Of a stretch of 64,000 bases of DNA, positions 8,107 through 16,291 are shown one piece after another; positions within the stretch are counted from its first letter, which is position 1, and each line of letters starts with the position of its first letter. Location: contig NZ_JACJOF010000003.1 in assembly GCF_014695395.1 (NCBI RefSeq), positions 62,001 through 126,000 on the forward strand, written 5' to 3'. The translations under genes were made by a program, and so were the position numbers. The notes below the pieces were generated by a model. That model saw only the letters and a list, made by a program, of their open reading frames with translations, did not search any database and was not told where the DNA came from. The stretch comes from Nodosilinea sp. FACHB-131. Its GTDB lineage: Bacteria; Cyanobacteriota; Cyanobacteriia; Phormidesmidales; Phormidesmidaceae.

Positions 8107-8172
8107 GTGCCAGCATTATGTGCCAGATATTCCGCCCGCGATATTGACGTAACACTCAATCGGATATAAATT
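8107..8172 (+). promoter_or_regulatory. Repeat-coupled promoter, copy 2
   Basis: GTGCCAG repeats at 8107 and 8120 (13-bp period), then a 17-bp gap to TTGACG (8144-8149), then a 17-bp spacer to TAAATT (8167-8172). It begins 2 bp after the zinc-ribbon stop codon. It should drive the 64-aa gene at 8304 through a ~125-nt leader that contains several short GC-rich inverted repeats. Confidence 0.75.
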
Positions 8173-8303
8173 AAATACATGCCCGGCGGGGAGAAAACCG
8201 CAAGGGCAGTGGGGGAAGAGCCCACGACGGGGGCCACAGGGCACACCACCCCTAGGGAGGGGCAAAATAGCCCGCAGTTGTACTCACCACGGAGATGACG
8301 ACC

Positions 8304-8498
8304 ATGGATGCGATTTCTACCGCTTACCTGAACGCTGTTAACGCTGGCGACGAGGCAACCGCTACCGCACTGCTCAACCGGATGTTTAACGACTACGGCG
8401 ACGCACTGGGGACAGCGGCCAACCGACTCGACGAGGCCGCCGCTGCCACTCTGGGGCTTTTCGAGGCTGCAAACGAGTTGGTCGCCGCGCACAGCTAG
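8304..8498 (+). CDS. Small acidic alanine-rich protein (64 aa)
   Basis: ATG 8304 is chosen because GGAG lies 9 bp upstream; the ATG at 8295 directly abuts GGAG and would be poorly placed. The product is alpha-helical, acidic and Ala-rich (DAISTAYLNAVNAGDEATATALL...), with no signal peptide or known domain. It is the only ORF in the transcription unit between promoter copy 2 and a downstream hairpin, so it is probably an individually controlled small phage protein. Confidence 0.6.
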   Translation: MDAISTAYLNAVNAGDEATATALLNRMFNDYGDALGTAANRLDEAAAATLGLFEAANELVAAHS

Positions 8499-8505
8499 CA
8501 CCGAT

Positions 8506-8525
8506 GCCCCGGTTCACGCCGGGGC
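8506..8525 (+). terminator. GC hairpin after the 64-aa gene
   Basis: A perfect 7-bp stem, GCCCCGG / CCGGGGC, with the loop TTCACG follows the stop at 8498. It lacks a T-run, so it may be a transcript-stabilising hairpin or a weak terminator before promoter copy 3. Confidence 0.4.
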
Positions 8526-8577
8526 TAACACGGTATCCCGAACGAAATAAACATTACATTCCTTGAACAAAACAACT

Positions 8578-8643
8578 GTGCCAGCGTGGTGTGCCAGATA
8601 TTTCGAGATCGGTATTGACGTAACACTCAATCGGATATAAATT
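8578..8643 (+). promoter_or_regulatory. Repeat-coupled promoter, copy 3
   Basis: GTGCCAG repeats at 8578 and 8591 (13-bp period), a 17-bp gap, TTGACG (8615-8620), a 17-bp spacer and TAAATT (8638-8643). The stretch from TTGACG through the -10 is identical to copy 2. It should drive the 59-aa gene at 8697 and perhaps the genes that follow. Confidence 0.75.
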
Positions 8644-8696
8644 GATTACATGCAGCACCCACTACACCGCTGCCCCACCCACCGAGGAATTCCACC

Positions 8697-8876
8697 ATGC
8701 AACTATTCGACATTTTCCAAGGAGACGAAACGGCCCAGTACACGATCAACCTGATGCAGATCTCCGACATCGATCGCACCAACGACGACTCCTGGGAAGT
8801 GACCACCGCCAGCGGCAAGGACTACACCCTCGAAGATGACGACCTCGCCCGCTTCAGAGCCGCCCTAGGCCTCTAA
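8697..8876 (+). CDS. Small acidic protein (59 aa)
   Basis: The ATG at 8697 has GAGGA upstream at normal spacing. The product is acidic and probably forms a small beta-sheet domain with a C-terminal helix (SWEVTTASGKDYTLEDDDLARFRAAL). I do not recognise a family. Being controlled by its own copy of the repeat-coupled promoter suggests an early or regulatory role, such as a host-takeover or anti-defence peptide, but that is inference. Confidence 0.6.
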   Translation: MQLFDIFQGDETAQYTINLMQISDIDRTNDDSWEVTTASGKDYTLEDDDLARFRAALGL

Positions 8877-8961
8877 TTCCACGCCCTGGGCACGGCGCAA
8901 AACTGCCCACACCGCCCACCACTTCACGGGCACTACAAACCACTATTCGGGAATTACGATC

Positions 8962-9411
8962 ATGTTCAACACCAACTGTTTTGCTCATGGCATTGCCCAA
9001 TCTATTGGCGACACCGCCATCGCCTACGCTTTAACTGCCGCCCGCTGGGGTGTGCTGGGGGCTGAGTGGTACTACGAGGCATTCTTTAGTGCAAATGCAC
9101 AACAGCGCTACCGACTCATCGGCGAAATTGTGGGGCATTGCCTCATTCTGGGGCTACTGGCCTGGCGCATGGCTCAGCAATGGGCCGACGATGAGGTGCA
9201 GGAGGCAATGATTGCCGACGATGTCATTGTCGAAATACCTTGCAGCTTCTACACCGACGGCGAAAAGTATTGGAGCTATGGAGAGGACTGTTATGTACAG
9301 TCGGTGGCTGTAACGGTTAGCCGCTCATTCCATTGGGAAGAAGATTGGGAATTGTTAGAAGCTGTTGAGGCAGGAGACAATCGCGTCAAAATAGCTGTAC
9401 CACCGTTTTAA
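8962..9411 (+). CDS. Hypothetical protein with hydrophobic segment (149 aa)
   Basis: The N-terminal half is helical and contains a hydrophobic stretch (LIGEIVGHCLILGLLAWRMA, about residues 52-71) that may be a single TM helix. The C-terminal half is acidic and beta-rich, with many aromatics (YTDGEKYWSYGEDCYVQS). I do not recognise it. The next small ORF begins 2 bp after its stop. Confidence 0.5.
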   Translation: MFNTNCFAHGIAQSIGDTAIAYALTAARWGVLGAEWYYEAFFSANAQQRYRLIGEIVGHCLILGLLAWRMAQQWADDEVQEAMIADDVIVEIPCSFYTDGEKYWSYGEDCYVQSVAVTVSRSFHWEEDWELLEAVEAGDNRVKIAVPPF

Positions 9412-9413
9412 CC

Positions 9414-9572
9414 ATGACCCGCCGCAACGCTCTCACCCGCAAGATGCGCCCCGATCCCGCCGCGATCATGGCGACCGACCTAGCCCGCGATCGCCGTCGC
9501 ATCCTGGCGCAACCCGTGCCGGATGTGGTGGCCTTGGGTGCGATCGAGGCTGTTATGGATGAAATATTCTGA
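9414..9572 (+). CDS. Small basic protein (52 aa)
   Basis: A 52-codon ORF starts 2 bp after the previous stop and ends 2 bp before the next gene, which supports it as a coupled coding unit. The product has a strongly basic N-terminus (MTRRNALTRKMRPDP) and a second Arg cluster (ARDRRRILAQP), then an acidic end. Function unknown. Confidence 0.45.
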   Translation: MTRRNALTRKMRPDPAAIMATDLARDRRRILAQPVPDVVALGAIEAVMDEIF

Positions 9573-9574
9573 CA

Positions 9575-9763
9575 ATGAAATGGCCTAAAGGTAAATACAA
9601 CGGTCGAAAAATAGCGGGCATCAGGTTTAAGCTGGCCATCAATGTTTTCAATTGGCAATGGATGCCCCATTACCGCGCAGGCGAAGCAGCATTGTCCTAC
9701 GATTGCTGGGTTTTCTTTCGCTGGCTGTGCTTCATGATTCACTTTGGCGCTGAATACGAATGA
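9575..9763 (+). CDS. Small aromatic/basic hypothetical protein (62 aa)
   Basis: It starts at ATG 9575, 2 bp after the previous stop. Its basic, Trp/Phe-rich composition (KIAGIRFKLAINVFNWQW, WVFFRWLCFMIHFG) resembles the small protein at 7235-7450. The hydrophobic C-terminal half could associate with the membrane. GC is lower than in the neighbours. I do not recognise a function. Confidence 0.45.
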   Translation: MKWPKGKYNGRKIAGIRFKLAINVFNWQWMPHYRAGEAALSYDCWVFFRWLCFMIHFGAEYE

Positions 9764-9764
9764 T

Positions 9765-9787
9765 GCTCAGCGTTCCGCGCGTACAAT
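9765..9787 (+). promoter_or_regulatory. Putative phage promoter upstream of the tail-fibre gene
   Basis: TACAAT at 9782-9787 is followed by AGGGGCAT, with the start codon 29 bp downstream at 9817. The sequence after the -10 (GGGGCA) is shared with the putative promoters at 18092 and 18853, suggesting a common class of phage promoter with a short leader. Confidence 0.45.
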
Positions 9788-9816
9788 AGGGGCATTCCAC
9801 CCAGCGCGATCGCCCC

Positions 9817-12753
9817 ATGAGCCACGTACAATACGCCGCCCTTCGCCAGACGTTGCCCGCCCCGACGATCGCAGCAGTCAGCGGCGGCAATCTCAGCGGC
9901 AGCGGCACTATTGAGCTTACGTACCAGGGCCGCAACCGCGCAGGCTGGAACCTCCCCACCGCCCTACAGAGCGTCAGTTACACCGCAGGACAACGGATCA
10001 GCATCACCATTCCAGCCACGGCACGGGCAGCGGGGGAGGACATTCACGAGTGGACCATCTCGATCGCAGCAACGCCCGGCACGGCTAACAGCATTAGACA
10101 GATCGCGATCGTGCAGGCCTACGACAGCGATCAAATCACGCCCCGTAGCTTACCCGCCACCATTTATCTAGACGAGCCCGAGCACATTGTTGTGGGCACT
10201 GGGCAGCAGGTGGCGACGTTGGCGGCATTGCCTGTGAGCGATGCGCTGATCAACGGCATGGTGCGCGAGGTGCTGAACATTGGCGATAGCACCGGGCGTA
10301 TTCTTGAGTATCGGGCCGAGTCAATCGCCACAGCAGACAGCGATACCGTATTCCCAGCAGCGATCGGACGGTGGCACGCGATCCAGGGGTTCAGCACCTA
10401 CATCACCGATACCTTGGCGGCAGGAGGATGCGATCGCGCTCTCAGTGCCCTAGACCTCGACAAAGTGATCGCACCGCCGCCCTATGCCGTAGACGGCAGC
10501 ACAGGGACAGCGGTTAGGTATTGGTTCTTCGGCAGCCGCACCGGTGGAGGGCCAGCAACGGCAGAAGGCACGCGGGTGGGGTTGTTGGTTTACGACGGGG
10601 GTGTGGAGCGATCGGCCCAGTTCGATGGGCTGTTGAAGTATCGCTTCACGGGCTATGTCGATCCGAGTGATGGCACGATCGACACCTCCGGCATGACGGT
10701 CGGGGCTGAGCAGACCTACACATATGGCAAGGCAGGGTCACATGTACTGGAGAAAGATCTTCCGTCGGGTGAGGCAGCAGAGTTTGCTGTGGCCCCTGAC
10801 TTTTCGCTGGCAGAGGCCGCAGACTTGGTGCAGGGGGCAAAGATTTCGGTGAAGCTGCGGGCCTACACCCAGGCAGGTAGCGTCAACCCACTGCCGGGGT
10901 TCTTTGGCAATGCGATCGCGCCTGAGGGTGATCGCCTGCGGGTGGTGCCCGACGGCAGCGGCGTCAAAGTCTTGAGCGGTGCAGCTGCGGTAGGCACCCT
11001 AGCATTTCCTGTGGTGGGTGAGCAGCAGGTGGTGGGCCTCGCGGAGAACACGGCGGGGCAGTTCGTGCACGTCAATGGCAATAGCATCGCTTATGTAGAC
11101 GACGGCGCTCCGGGGCAGCAGGAGGCGATCAGGGCCAAGGTGTCGACGGCAGCGGGGCGATCGGCTGCGGGGGCTGCGAGCAGCTATGCGGTGGTGGGGG
11201 CGGGCGATACCCTCACGGTGACGGTGAACCACGGCAGGGTGGTGCGATCGGACTATCCCGAGCCGAGTGGGGCCACGTCGGTGCTGGCGGGCAGTAGCGA
11301 TGGCACCTTCACGCCGCCGCAAATGGCTGTGTACTTGGAACGACAGTCTGATGGCGAGTTGTGGGAGTACCTGTTCCCTGTGACGGATACGGCCACGCAG
11401 GAGGTGACGATCGCGTCGTTGGCCAGTGCCGATGCTATGCCCGCGTCAATCCCGGTTGCGCCATCTGCCAATTACTCGCTGTTTGCCCCAGGCGATGCGT
11501 CGCTTGCATCGCCTGCTGGCACTAGCGACCTGACGGCGGGCAGCTACCGGGTGCGCTTCGCCTATGTCTACGACGGCGGACAGGTGACTGCGATCCAGCA
11601 TGAACCCGAGTCGCCTGTGGGGGATTGGCTGCGCGAGGTCGATGTGACTTTGGCGGAGCTTGCAGCAGGGGCAGGCGCGGGCGGCACTCAACTGCTCTAC
11701 CGTCTGAGTTCGGCAACGACGGCACCACCTGGGGCGGCTGAGGTGTCATTCAATGATCCGGTGCCGGGTGATGCCTTTGAGATTTATGTCAGCACCACAG
11801 CCCAGAACGGCATAGACGCAACCTCATTTCTGGAGCAGCTGCAACCTGCGGCTAAGGTGTTGATCGCCAATCGCTTCGACAATGGCGGCCACGTTTTCTA
11901 CGACGTGGATTTTGTGTCGGAGGAAGCGGGCTACTATGCGATCGCGGTTTCTGCCATCAGCAGTAGCGGCATGCTGTCGAGCGATGTGGTCGTGGGCTTT
12001 GTCTTTGCGGGGACGCCGGGGGCAACAGGGCCAGCGGGACCTACCGGAGCTACAGGCGCGATCGGACCAGCGGGGCCGCCGGGGGCGACGGGGCCACAGG
12101 GCGATCCAGGGGCGGGCATCAACCCTAGGGGCGCATACAACGGCTCAACTGCCTACGCTGTGGCAGACTCGGTGAGCTATTTGGGCAGCAGCTACATTGC
12201 GATCGCGCCTACAACTGGCAACCTGCCCACAAACACCAGCTTTTGGCAGCTGCTAGCGGAGGCTGGCGAGGATGGGGCAGACGGGGCAACGGGGTCAGTA
12301 TCATCAGCGTCCACAATTATTTTGGCAGAGCAAGGCAGCACACCAAGCACGCCTGCCAGCGGCAATGTCACCTTTTACGCCAAGACTGATAATTTCTTAC
12401 ATTTTCTTGATGACTTAGGGAATGAGCGGCGCATCCCCTACACCAACATTCAGATCAATTTTCAAACGAACAACTACGTTCTGGCGCTGACCGATGAATA
12501 TAAGCTGGTGACGCTTTCCAGCGCGGGGGTGATCACGCTGACGGTGCCCACTAACGCCACCGTCGCTTTCCCTGTGGGCACTCAAATTGTCATCAGGCAG
12601 GGTGGTGCGGGGCAAATTTCAGTGATAGCGGCAAGTGGGGTAATCATTCAAAGCAAGTCGAGCTACCTCAAGCTGTCGGGCCAGTACTCAGCGGCAACAC
12701 TCGTCAAGATTGACACCAACACCTGGTGGTTATTTGGAGATTTAGCAGCATGA
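9817..12753 (+). CDS. Collagen-like tail fibre protein (978 aa)
   Basis: This is a long beta-rich protein with a collagen-like Gly-X-Y tract at about residues 730-770 (GATGPAGPTGATGAIGPAG). Directly after it comes a segment with a carbohydrate-binding-module look (RGAYNGSTAYAVADSVSYLG ... NTSFWQLLA), then a second short Gly-X-Y stretch and a beta-rich tip domain. This is the layout of a receptor-binding tail fibre: a trimeric collagen shaft with a host-surface-binding module. It ends in an ATGA overlap with the next gene, also fibre-like. Confidence 0.75.
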   Translation: MSHVQYAALRQTLPAPTIAAVSGGNLSGSGTIELTYQGRNRAGWNLPTALQSVSYTAGQRISITIPATARAAGEDIHEWTISIAATPGTANSIRQIAIVQAYDSDQITPRSLPATIYLDEPEHIVVGTGQQVATLAALPVSDALINGMVREVLNIGDSTGRILEYRAESIATADSDTVFPAAIGRWHAIQGFSTYITDTLAAGGCDRALSALDLDKVIAPPPYAVDGSTGTAVRYWFFGSRTGGGPATAEGTRVGLLVYDGGVERSAQFDGLLKYRFTGYVDPSDGTIDTSGMTVGAEQTYTYGKAGSHVLEKDLPSGEAAEFAVAPDFSLAEAADLVQGAKISVKLRAYTQAGSVNPLPGFFGNAIAPEGDRLRVVPDGSGVKVLSGAAAVGTLAFPVVGEQQVVGLAENTAGQFVHVNGNSIAYVDDGAPGQQEAIRAKVSTAAGRSAAGAASSYAVVGAGDTLTVTVNHGRVVRSDYPEPSGATSVLAGSSDGTFTPPQMAVYLERQSDGELWEYLFPVTDTATQEVTIASLASADAMPASIPVAPSANYSLFAPGDASLASPAGTSDLTAGSYRVRFAYVYDGGQVTAIQHEPESPVGDWLREVDVTLAELAAGAGAGGTQLLYRLSSATTAPPGAAEVSFNDPVPGDAFEIYVSTTAQNGIDATSFLEQLQPAAKVLIANRFDNGGHVFYDVDFVSEEAGYYAIAVSAISSSGMLSSDVVVGFVFAGTPGATGPAGPTGATGAIGPAGPPGATGPQGDPGAGINPRGAYNGSTAYAVADSVSYLGSSYIAIAPTTGNLPTNTSFWQLLAEAGEDGADGATGSVSSASTIILAEQGSTPSTPASGNVTFYAKTDNFLHFLDDLGNERRIPYTNIQINFQTNNYVLALTDEYKLVTLSSAGVITLTVPTNATVAFPVGTQIVIRQGGAGQISVIAASGVIIQSKSSYLKLSGQYSAATLVKIDTNTWWLFGDLAA

Positions 12754-13565
12754 TCCCTATGGCTTATGGAGCAGCAGCAGCTATCCCTGCACTTGGCGAT
12801 CCGATTTTGGCCACGCCCGATCTGTACTGGTACGCCAACGCTAACTATGAAATATTCCAAAGCAATGGCGGCGCGGCGTCAGGCACGGGCAACCCAGTGG
12901 GCTACATCATTACGCGAGGCAGTAGCGCGATCAATGTTGAGCAACTGACCAGTGCGGCTAGACCGACGGCAAGCTTGGTCAATGCCAAGCCCAGCCTGAG
13001 TTATGATGGCGGCGACTTCTTTCAGGTAGGCGACAACAACGATTGGAACTTCCTGCATAACACCAATGGCTTTACTGCGGTACTGGCGTTTAAGAAAAAC
13101 CTCAGCAATCCCGGTAATGTGCTGATGACATTGCTAGACACAGTGGGCATTTCATCAGCCAACATTGGGCTCACTATTTTCTATGACAACCGAGCCGTGG
13201 TGCCTGCGGTCGATCGTCTCCGAATCTTTATTGGCCGGGGTGTCTCGGGCGAACCATTGCAGGACAGGCAATCGTTAGACGGGAGGCTTTTTGGCACAGG
13301 GCCACATGTCATTGTGGTTCGGTTTGATGGATCGTCATCTCTTAGAGCCAATGTAGACGGCACGCAAGTTATAGCCTTTGATAGCAACAATTTTGGAGTT
13401 GCATCGAACGGCGATAGTACATTTCCTCTCAACCTGGCTCGAACCGGCAGTAACTTGTTTTATCTGACCGGCGAAATGCCATTCAAGGCGCTATTCAACC
13501 GACGATTGACCGATACTGAGGTGGAAGCGATCGAAGATTATTGGATAGCAGAGCTTGGGATCTAA
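12750..13565 (+). CDS. LamG/concanavalin-like fibre protein (271 aa)
   Basis: ATG 12750 is chosen because it overlaps the previous stop (ATGA); the GTG at 12726 is less likely. The central and C-terminal sequence has the features of a concanavalin A-like/LamG jelly-roll: HVIVVRFDGSSSLRANVDGT followed by a C-terminal helix, ALFNRRLTDTEVEAIEDYW, typical of phage structural LamG proteins. It probably binds host surface glycans as part of the tail fibre complex encoded just upstream. Confidence 0.7.
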   Translation: MIPMAYGAAAAIPALGDPILATPDLYWYANANYEIFQSNGGAASGTGNPVGYIITRGSSAINVEQLTSAARPTASLVNAKPSLSYDGGDFFQVGDNNDWNFLHNTNGFTAVLAFKKNLSNPGNVLMTLLDTVGISSANIGLTIFYDNRAVVPAVDRLRIFIGRGVSGEPLQDRQSLDGRLFGTGPHVIVVRFDGSSSLRANVDGTQVIAFDSNNFGVASNGDSTFPLNLARTGSNLFYLTGEMPFKALFNRRLTDTEVEAIEDYWIAELGI

Positions 13566-13567
13566 TC

Positions 13568-14344
13568 TTGGCATCACTTAAAGGCGCGATCGCGGTGTTC
13601 ATTGCCGCCTACCATTATTGGGCTTGGGGCATTGGGCAGCCCGCCGACTGGGCCGTAAATCTGGCGCAATTTGGGGTGGTGCTGTTCTTTACGATGAGCG
13701 GCTATGGTCTAGCCCAGGGCTACCAAGTCCCAGTGAATTGGCGGCGATTTTGGAGAAGGCGGGCACAGCGCATCTTGCCTTGGTTTTGGGTAGCCACGAT
13801 CGCCACGGTGCTGCTAGCAGGATGGCCTAGCCTGCGATCGCTGGTTCTCAACCTTATCCTACTGTGGCCCATCGTTGACCTGCGTGGCTATATCGCTACC
13901 GGGGCATGGGCGATCGGCTGTGAGGCACTGTTTTATGCCTGGTTTTGGCTGTGGGGGCTAGGTGGCTTTAGCCAGTGGACGGGCTGGGCGATCGTGGCGG
14001 CGTCTGTGGCTATTGGTTGGGCCATGCTGAGCCCTGACTACACACTGGCGGTGCAGTGGGCGGCGTGGATCAATCCCACGGTGCAGGCCTCGGCATTCTT
14101 CGCTGGTGCCCTGCTGGTGCCTCGTCTGAGCGCTAGCTGGGTATGGCCTTTGTCGTGGCTGGCGCTGTGTCTGCTAGTGCCGACGCCTTGGGCTATCTCC
14201 TGGCTGCGGCCTCTACTCATTGTGGCGGGGTGTGGCCTGGTGGCAGCCTTGGTGAAGTGGCGATCGCCCGCCGATATCCTAGGCAAATATAGCTACCAGA
14301 TCTATTTACTTCATCCCATAGTCTGGAACTTATTGATTCTATGA
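13568..14344 (+). CDS. Acyltransferase-3 (OafA/YrhL-like) membrane protein
   Basis: This polytopic membrane protein of about 258 aa has roughly eight or more hydrophobic segments. The N-terminus reads KGAIAVFIAAYHYW, matching the basic-residue-plus-His motif of acyltransferase-3 proteins. It is followed by FTMSGYGLAQGY and an RRAQRILP segment (compare the family's F-x-x-SGf and R-R-x-x-RI-x-P motifs), and it ends in GKYSYQIYLLHPIVW, the family's last motif. No ATG is near the start; TTG at 13568 gives a normal family N-terminus. Its position right after the tail-fibre genes suggests it acylates host surface polysaccharide, changing the phage receptor. Confidence 0.75.
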   Translation: MASLKGAIAVFIAAYHYWAWGIGQPADWAVNLAQFGVVLFFTMSGYGLAQGYQVPVNWRRFWRRRAQRILPWFWVATIATVLLAGWPSLRSLVLNLILLWPIVDLRGYIATGAWAIGCEALFYAWFWLWGLGGFSQWTGWAIVAASVAIGWAMLSPDYTLAVQWAAWINPTVQASAFFAGALLVPRLSASWVWPLSWLALCLLVPTPWAISWLRPLLIVAGCGLVAALVKWRSPADILGKYSYQIYLLHPIVWNLLIL

Positions 14345-15480
14345 CGCTTGATCGCACTGCCAAAGAACTAACGGATCTAGTACAGCAAGCCTCCACAGTG
14401 CGGCAGTCATCTGCTCCTAGCGGTGGGAATGCGGGCACCACCATCTCGCTACGGTTCAACGGGCGACCATTCCAGGCGCGGTGCCTCAGTGCGATCGCGC
14501 CTGGACCAGTGGTCGCAGTGCTTACGACGACGGGTTGGGCTTGCATGCCTGTGGCAGCAACTCGGTTACTGGGCGTGCGCGAGGTCGAGTCTAGGCAACG
14601 ACGGGGCGGCAGTGTGCCCGTTAAGATGATCATCTTTAGCTTCATTATTCGCCGAAATAGCGATAACAGGCTATTCCTGGCTAAGGGCCTGGATATTGGG
14701 GACCGGGCACCGATCGCGGCTGAAATGATGCAAGATTTGGGCGGCAGCGTGGCAGGTAGTGCAATCGTGCTAACGGTGGCGTATCAAGACCCTGCATTTT
14801 CTGTGGGCGCAGTCACATCGGCTATCGAGCCATTTGAGGCGCGATTTTTTGAAGGGATATACCCCGAGAGTGTGGCCACGTCCGAAATATTAAACAGTGA
14901 CTTTGCCGCCAATTTTTCCAACAACAACGTCACTCCGGGGGGCTTTTGGCTGCACGAAGGGGCATGGGGCCAAGCTGCGTTTTCGTTTGGGGGTTTAGAC
15001 CTGAACGATTTCCAAATCCAAAGCTTTGATGCCTCTGGCATTGTCAGCGTGAGCACGGCAGATAACCCCGAAGGCTCAGCGATTTCAGGCAATCCAGTAA
15101 GAAGCTACATCCTCCCAACGGTGCGGCTGCAACCTGGTGAAAGCACTGTAACCGTAAACGGTCGATCGCTGATTTGCAAAAACGATCTATCAGCCGCTAT
15201 CTATTCTCTAGATGGCCTAGAAGGTAAATACTACGACGGCAGCCATCGCGACTTGATCCGAGGTGCTAACGTTCCCGGGATTGATGCACTTGGCACATCG
15301 GGCAGCACCAATTGGCAGGGCGATCGCATTTACCTGTTTGCCAATAACGCCGTCACCATTTTCGGCATCAATACGACAATCCCCTCGATCGAGCGTATTG
15401 CCGTTATCCCGGTGCAACTGCCTGTCGTTCCAGACGGACATAGTATCCAAATCGCCAAATGTGAATTCATAGAAGAGTAA
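14341..15480 (+). CDS. Hypothetical virion-associated protein (379 aa)
   Basis: The gene starts in an ATGA overlap with the acyltransferase. The first ~100 residues form a small beta-rich unit (GGNAGTTISLRFNGRPFQAR), a type of domain seen in phage head-tail genes, and the remainder is beta-rich without catalytic motifs. The next gene starts 3 bp after its stop. Probably a structural or fibre-associated phage protein. Subfamily unknown. Confidence 0.5.
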   Translation: MTLDRTAKELTDLVQQASTVRQSSAPSGGNAGTTISLRFNGRPFQARCLSAIAPGPVVAVLTTTGWACMPVAATRLLGVREVESRQRRGGSVPVKMIIFSFIIRRNSDNRLFLAKGLDIGDRAPIAAEMMQDLGGSVAGSAIVLTVAYQDPAFSVGAVTSAIEPFEARFFEGIYPESVATSEILNSDFAANFSNNNVTPGGFWLHEGAWGQAAFSFGGLDLNDFQIQSFDASGIVSVSTADNPEGSAISGNPVRSYILPTVRLQPGESTVTVNGRSLICKNDLSAAIYSLDGLEGKYYDGSHRDLIRGANVPGIDALGTSGSTNWQGDRIYLFANNAVTIFGINTTIPSIERIAVIPVQLPVVPDGHSIQIAKCEFIEE

Positions 15481-15483
15481 CCC

Positions 15484-15990
15484 ATGGCAAACGATCGCAG
15501 CCTCGGCGTCCAAATCGACGAAAAAGAACTTGCCAGCATTGTGCGCCAGCTCAACCAAACCGCGATCGACATTGGGCAGCCCGCGATCGCCCGTGAGATT
15601 CGGCAGGTGGTGCTCGCTGATGTTGATGAGCGCTTTGCCTCGGCACCCTCGGTGGAGTCAGGCGGCGTGGTCTACGGCGGGGTGTACTGGCCGCCGCTGA
15701 GCCCTAGCTATTTGGCTCGGAGACCAGAGCGATCGGGCGGACAACTGCTGCGCGATACCGGTGAGCTAGAGCAATCATTCACAGGTAATGGGGCGGTGTT
15801 CCAGTCAGGCGCTGATGAGGTAGTGGTGGGAACCTCCCTACCCAAGGCGCGCGGGCTGCACGGTGGGGTGTTCTGGGGTGTGTCGAAACCTGATCTGGCT
15901 AGACCGATCCTGTTCGTGCACGATGCTCTAGCTGATGACGTAGTGGAGGCGATCGCGCTGGCCTTTGATAGGTTGCAGCGGAAGTCGTAG
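15484..15990 (+). CDS. Phage virion morphogenesis / tail completion protein (168 aa)
   Basis: The core matches the Mu gpG-like/Phage_tail_S pattern: an N-terminal helical region (LARLVRQL-type, here ELASIVRQLNQTAID), then WPPLSPSYLARRPERSG, LLRDTGELEQSF, and a late region ending ARPILFVHDALADDVVEAI. These proteins complete the tail or join it to the head. It is the last gene before the first copy of the ~135-bp inverted-repeat element. Confidence 0.7.
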   Translation: MANDRSLGVQIDEKELASIVRQLNQTAIDIGQPAIAREIRQVVLADVDERFASAPSVESGGVVYGGVYWPPLSPSYLARRPERSGGQLLRDTGELEQSFTGNGAVFQSGADEVVVGTSLPKARGLHGGVFWGVSKPDLARPILFVHDALADDVVEAIALAFDRLQRKS

Positions 15991-15992
15991 GA

Positions 15993-16128
15993 AGGGTGCA
16001 GGGAGTGCGAGGGGTGCAGGGGTCGAAATGCGATTTTTTTCGTGTGATCGCATTCCATTTTTTTGGAGAGCACACACCCCTTTTTTTTGAGCTTTTTTGG
16101 CCTGCACCCCCTGCACCCTTTGCACCCT
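15993..16128. repeat. ~135-bp inverted-repeat element, copy 1
   Basis: The ends are imperfect inverted repeats built from GGGTGCAGG-type units. The core carries GTCGAAATGCGAT, a T-run, then ATCGCATTCC and a second T-run. Related copies lie at 18706-18840 (same orientation) and 40447-40583 (inverted). The inner AATGCGAT / ATCGCATT pair can form a hairpin followed by T-runs. There is no coding capacity, and no target-site duplication could be seen. Confidence 0.8.
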
Positions 16129-16291
16129 ATTAAGGGACAGTGACAAGACCGTGCGATCGCGTAGCCGGTGGCGGGCATATTCCTGATGTGGGCAGCAGTG
16201 CCCGAATGATGATGGTTCGATGAATGCTGAGCAAAGCATTCGGAACCTAGAAGGCTGCGATGTAACTATTGGAATTATTAAAGGTCTAACT

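Noticed and set aside
9817..12753. Diversity-generating retroelement acting on the tail fibre
   Set aside because: No reverse transcriptase or template repeat is visible in the window.
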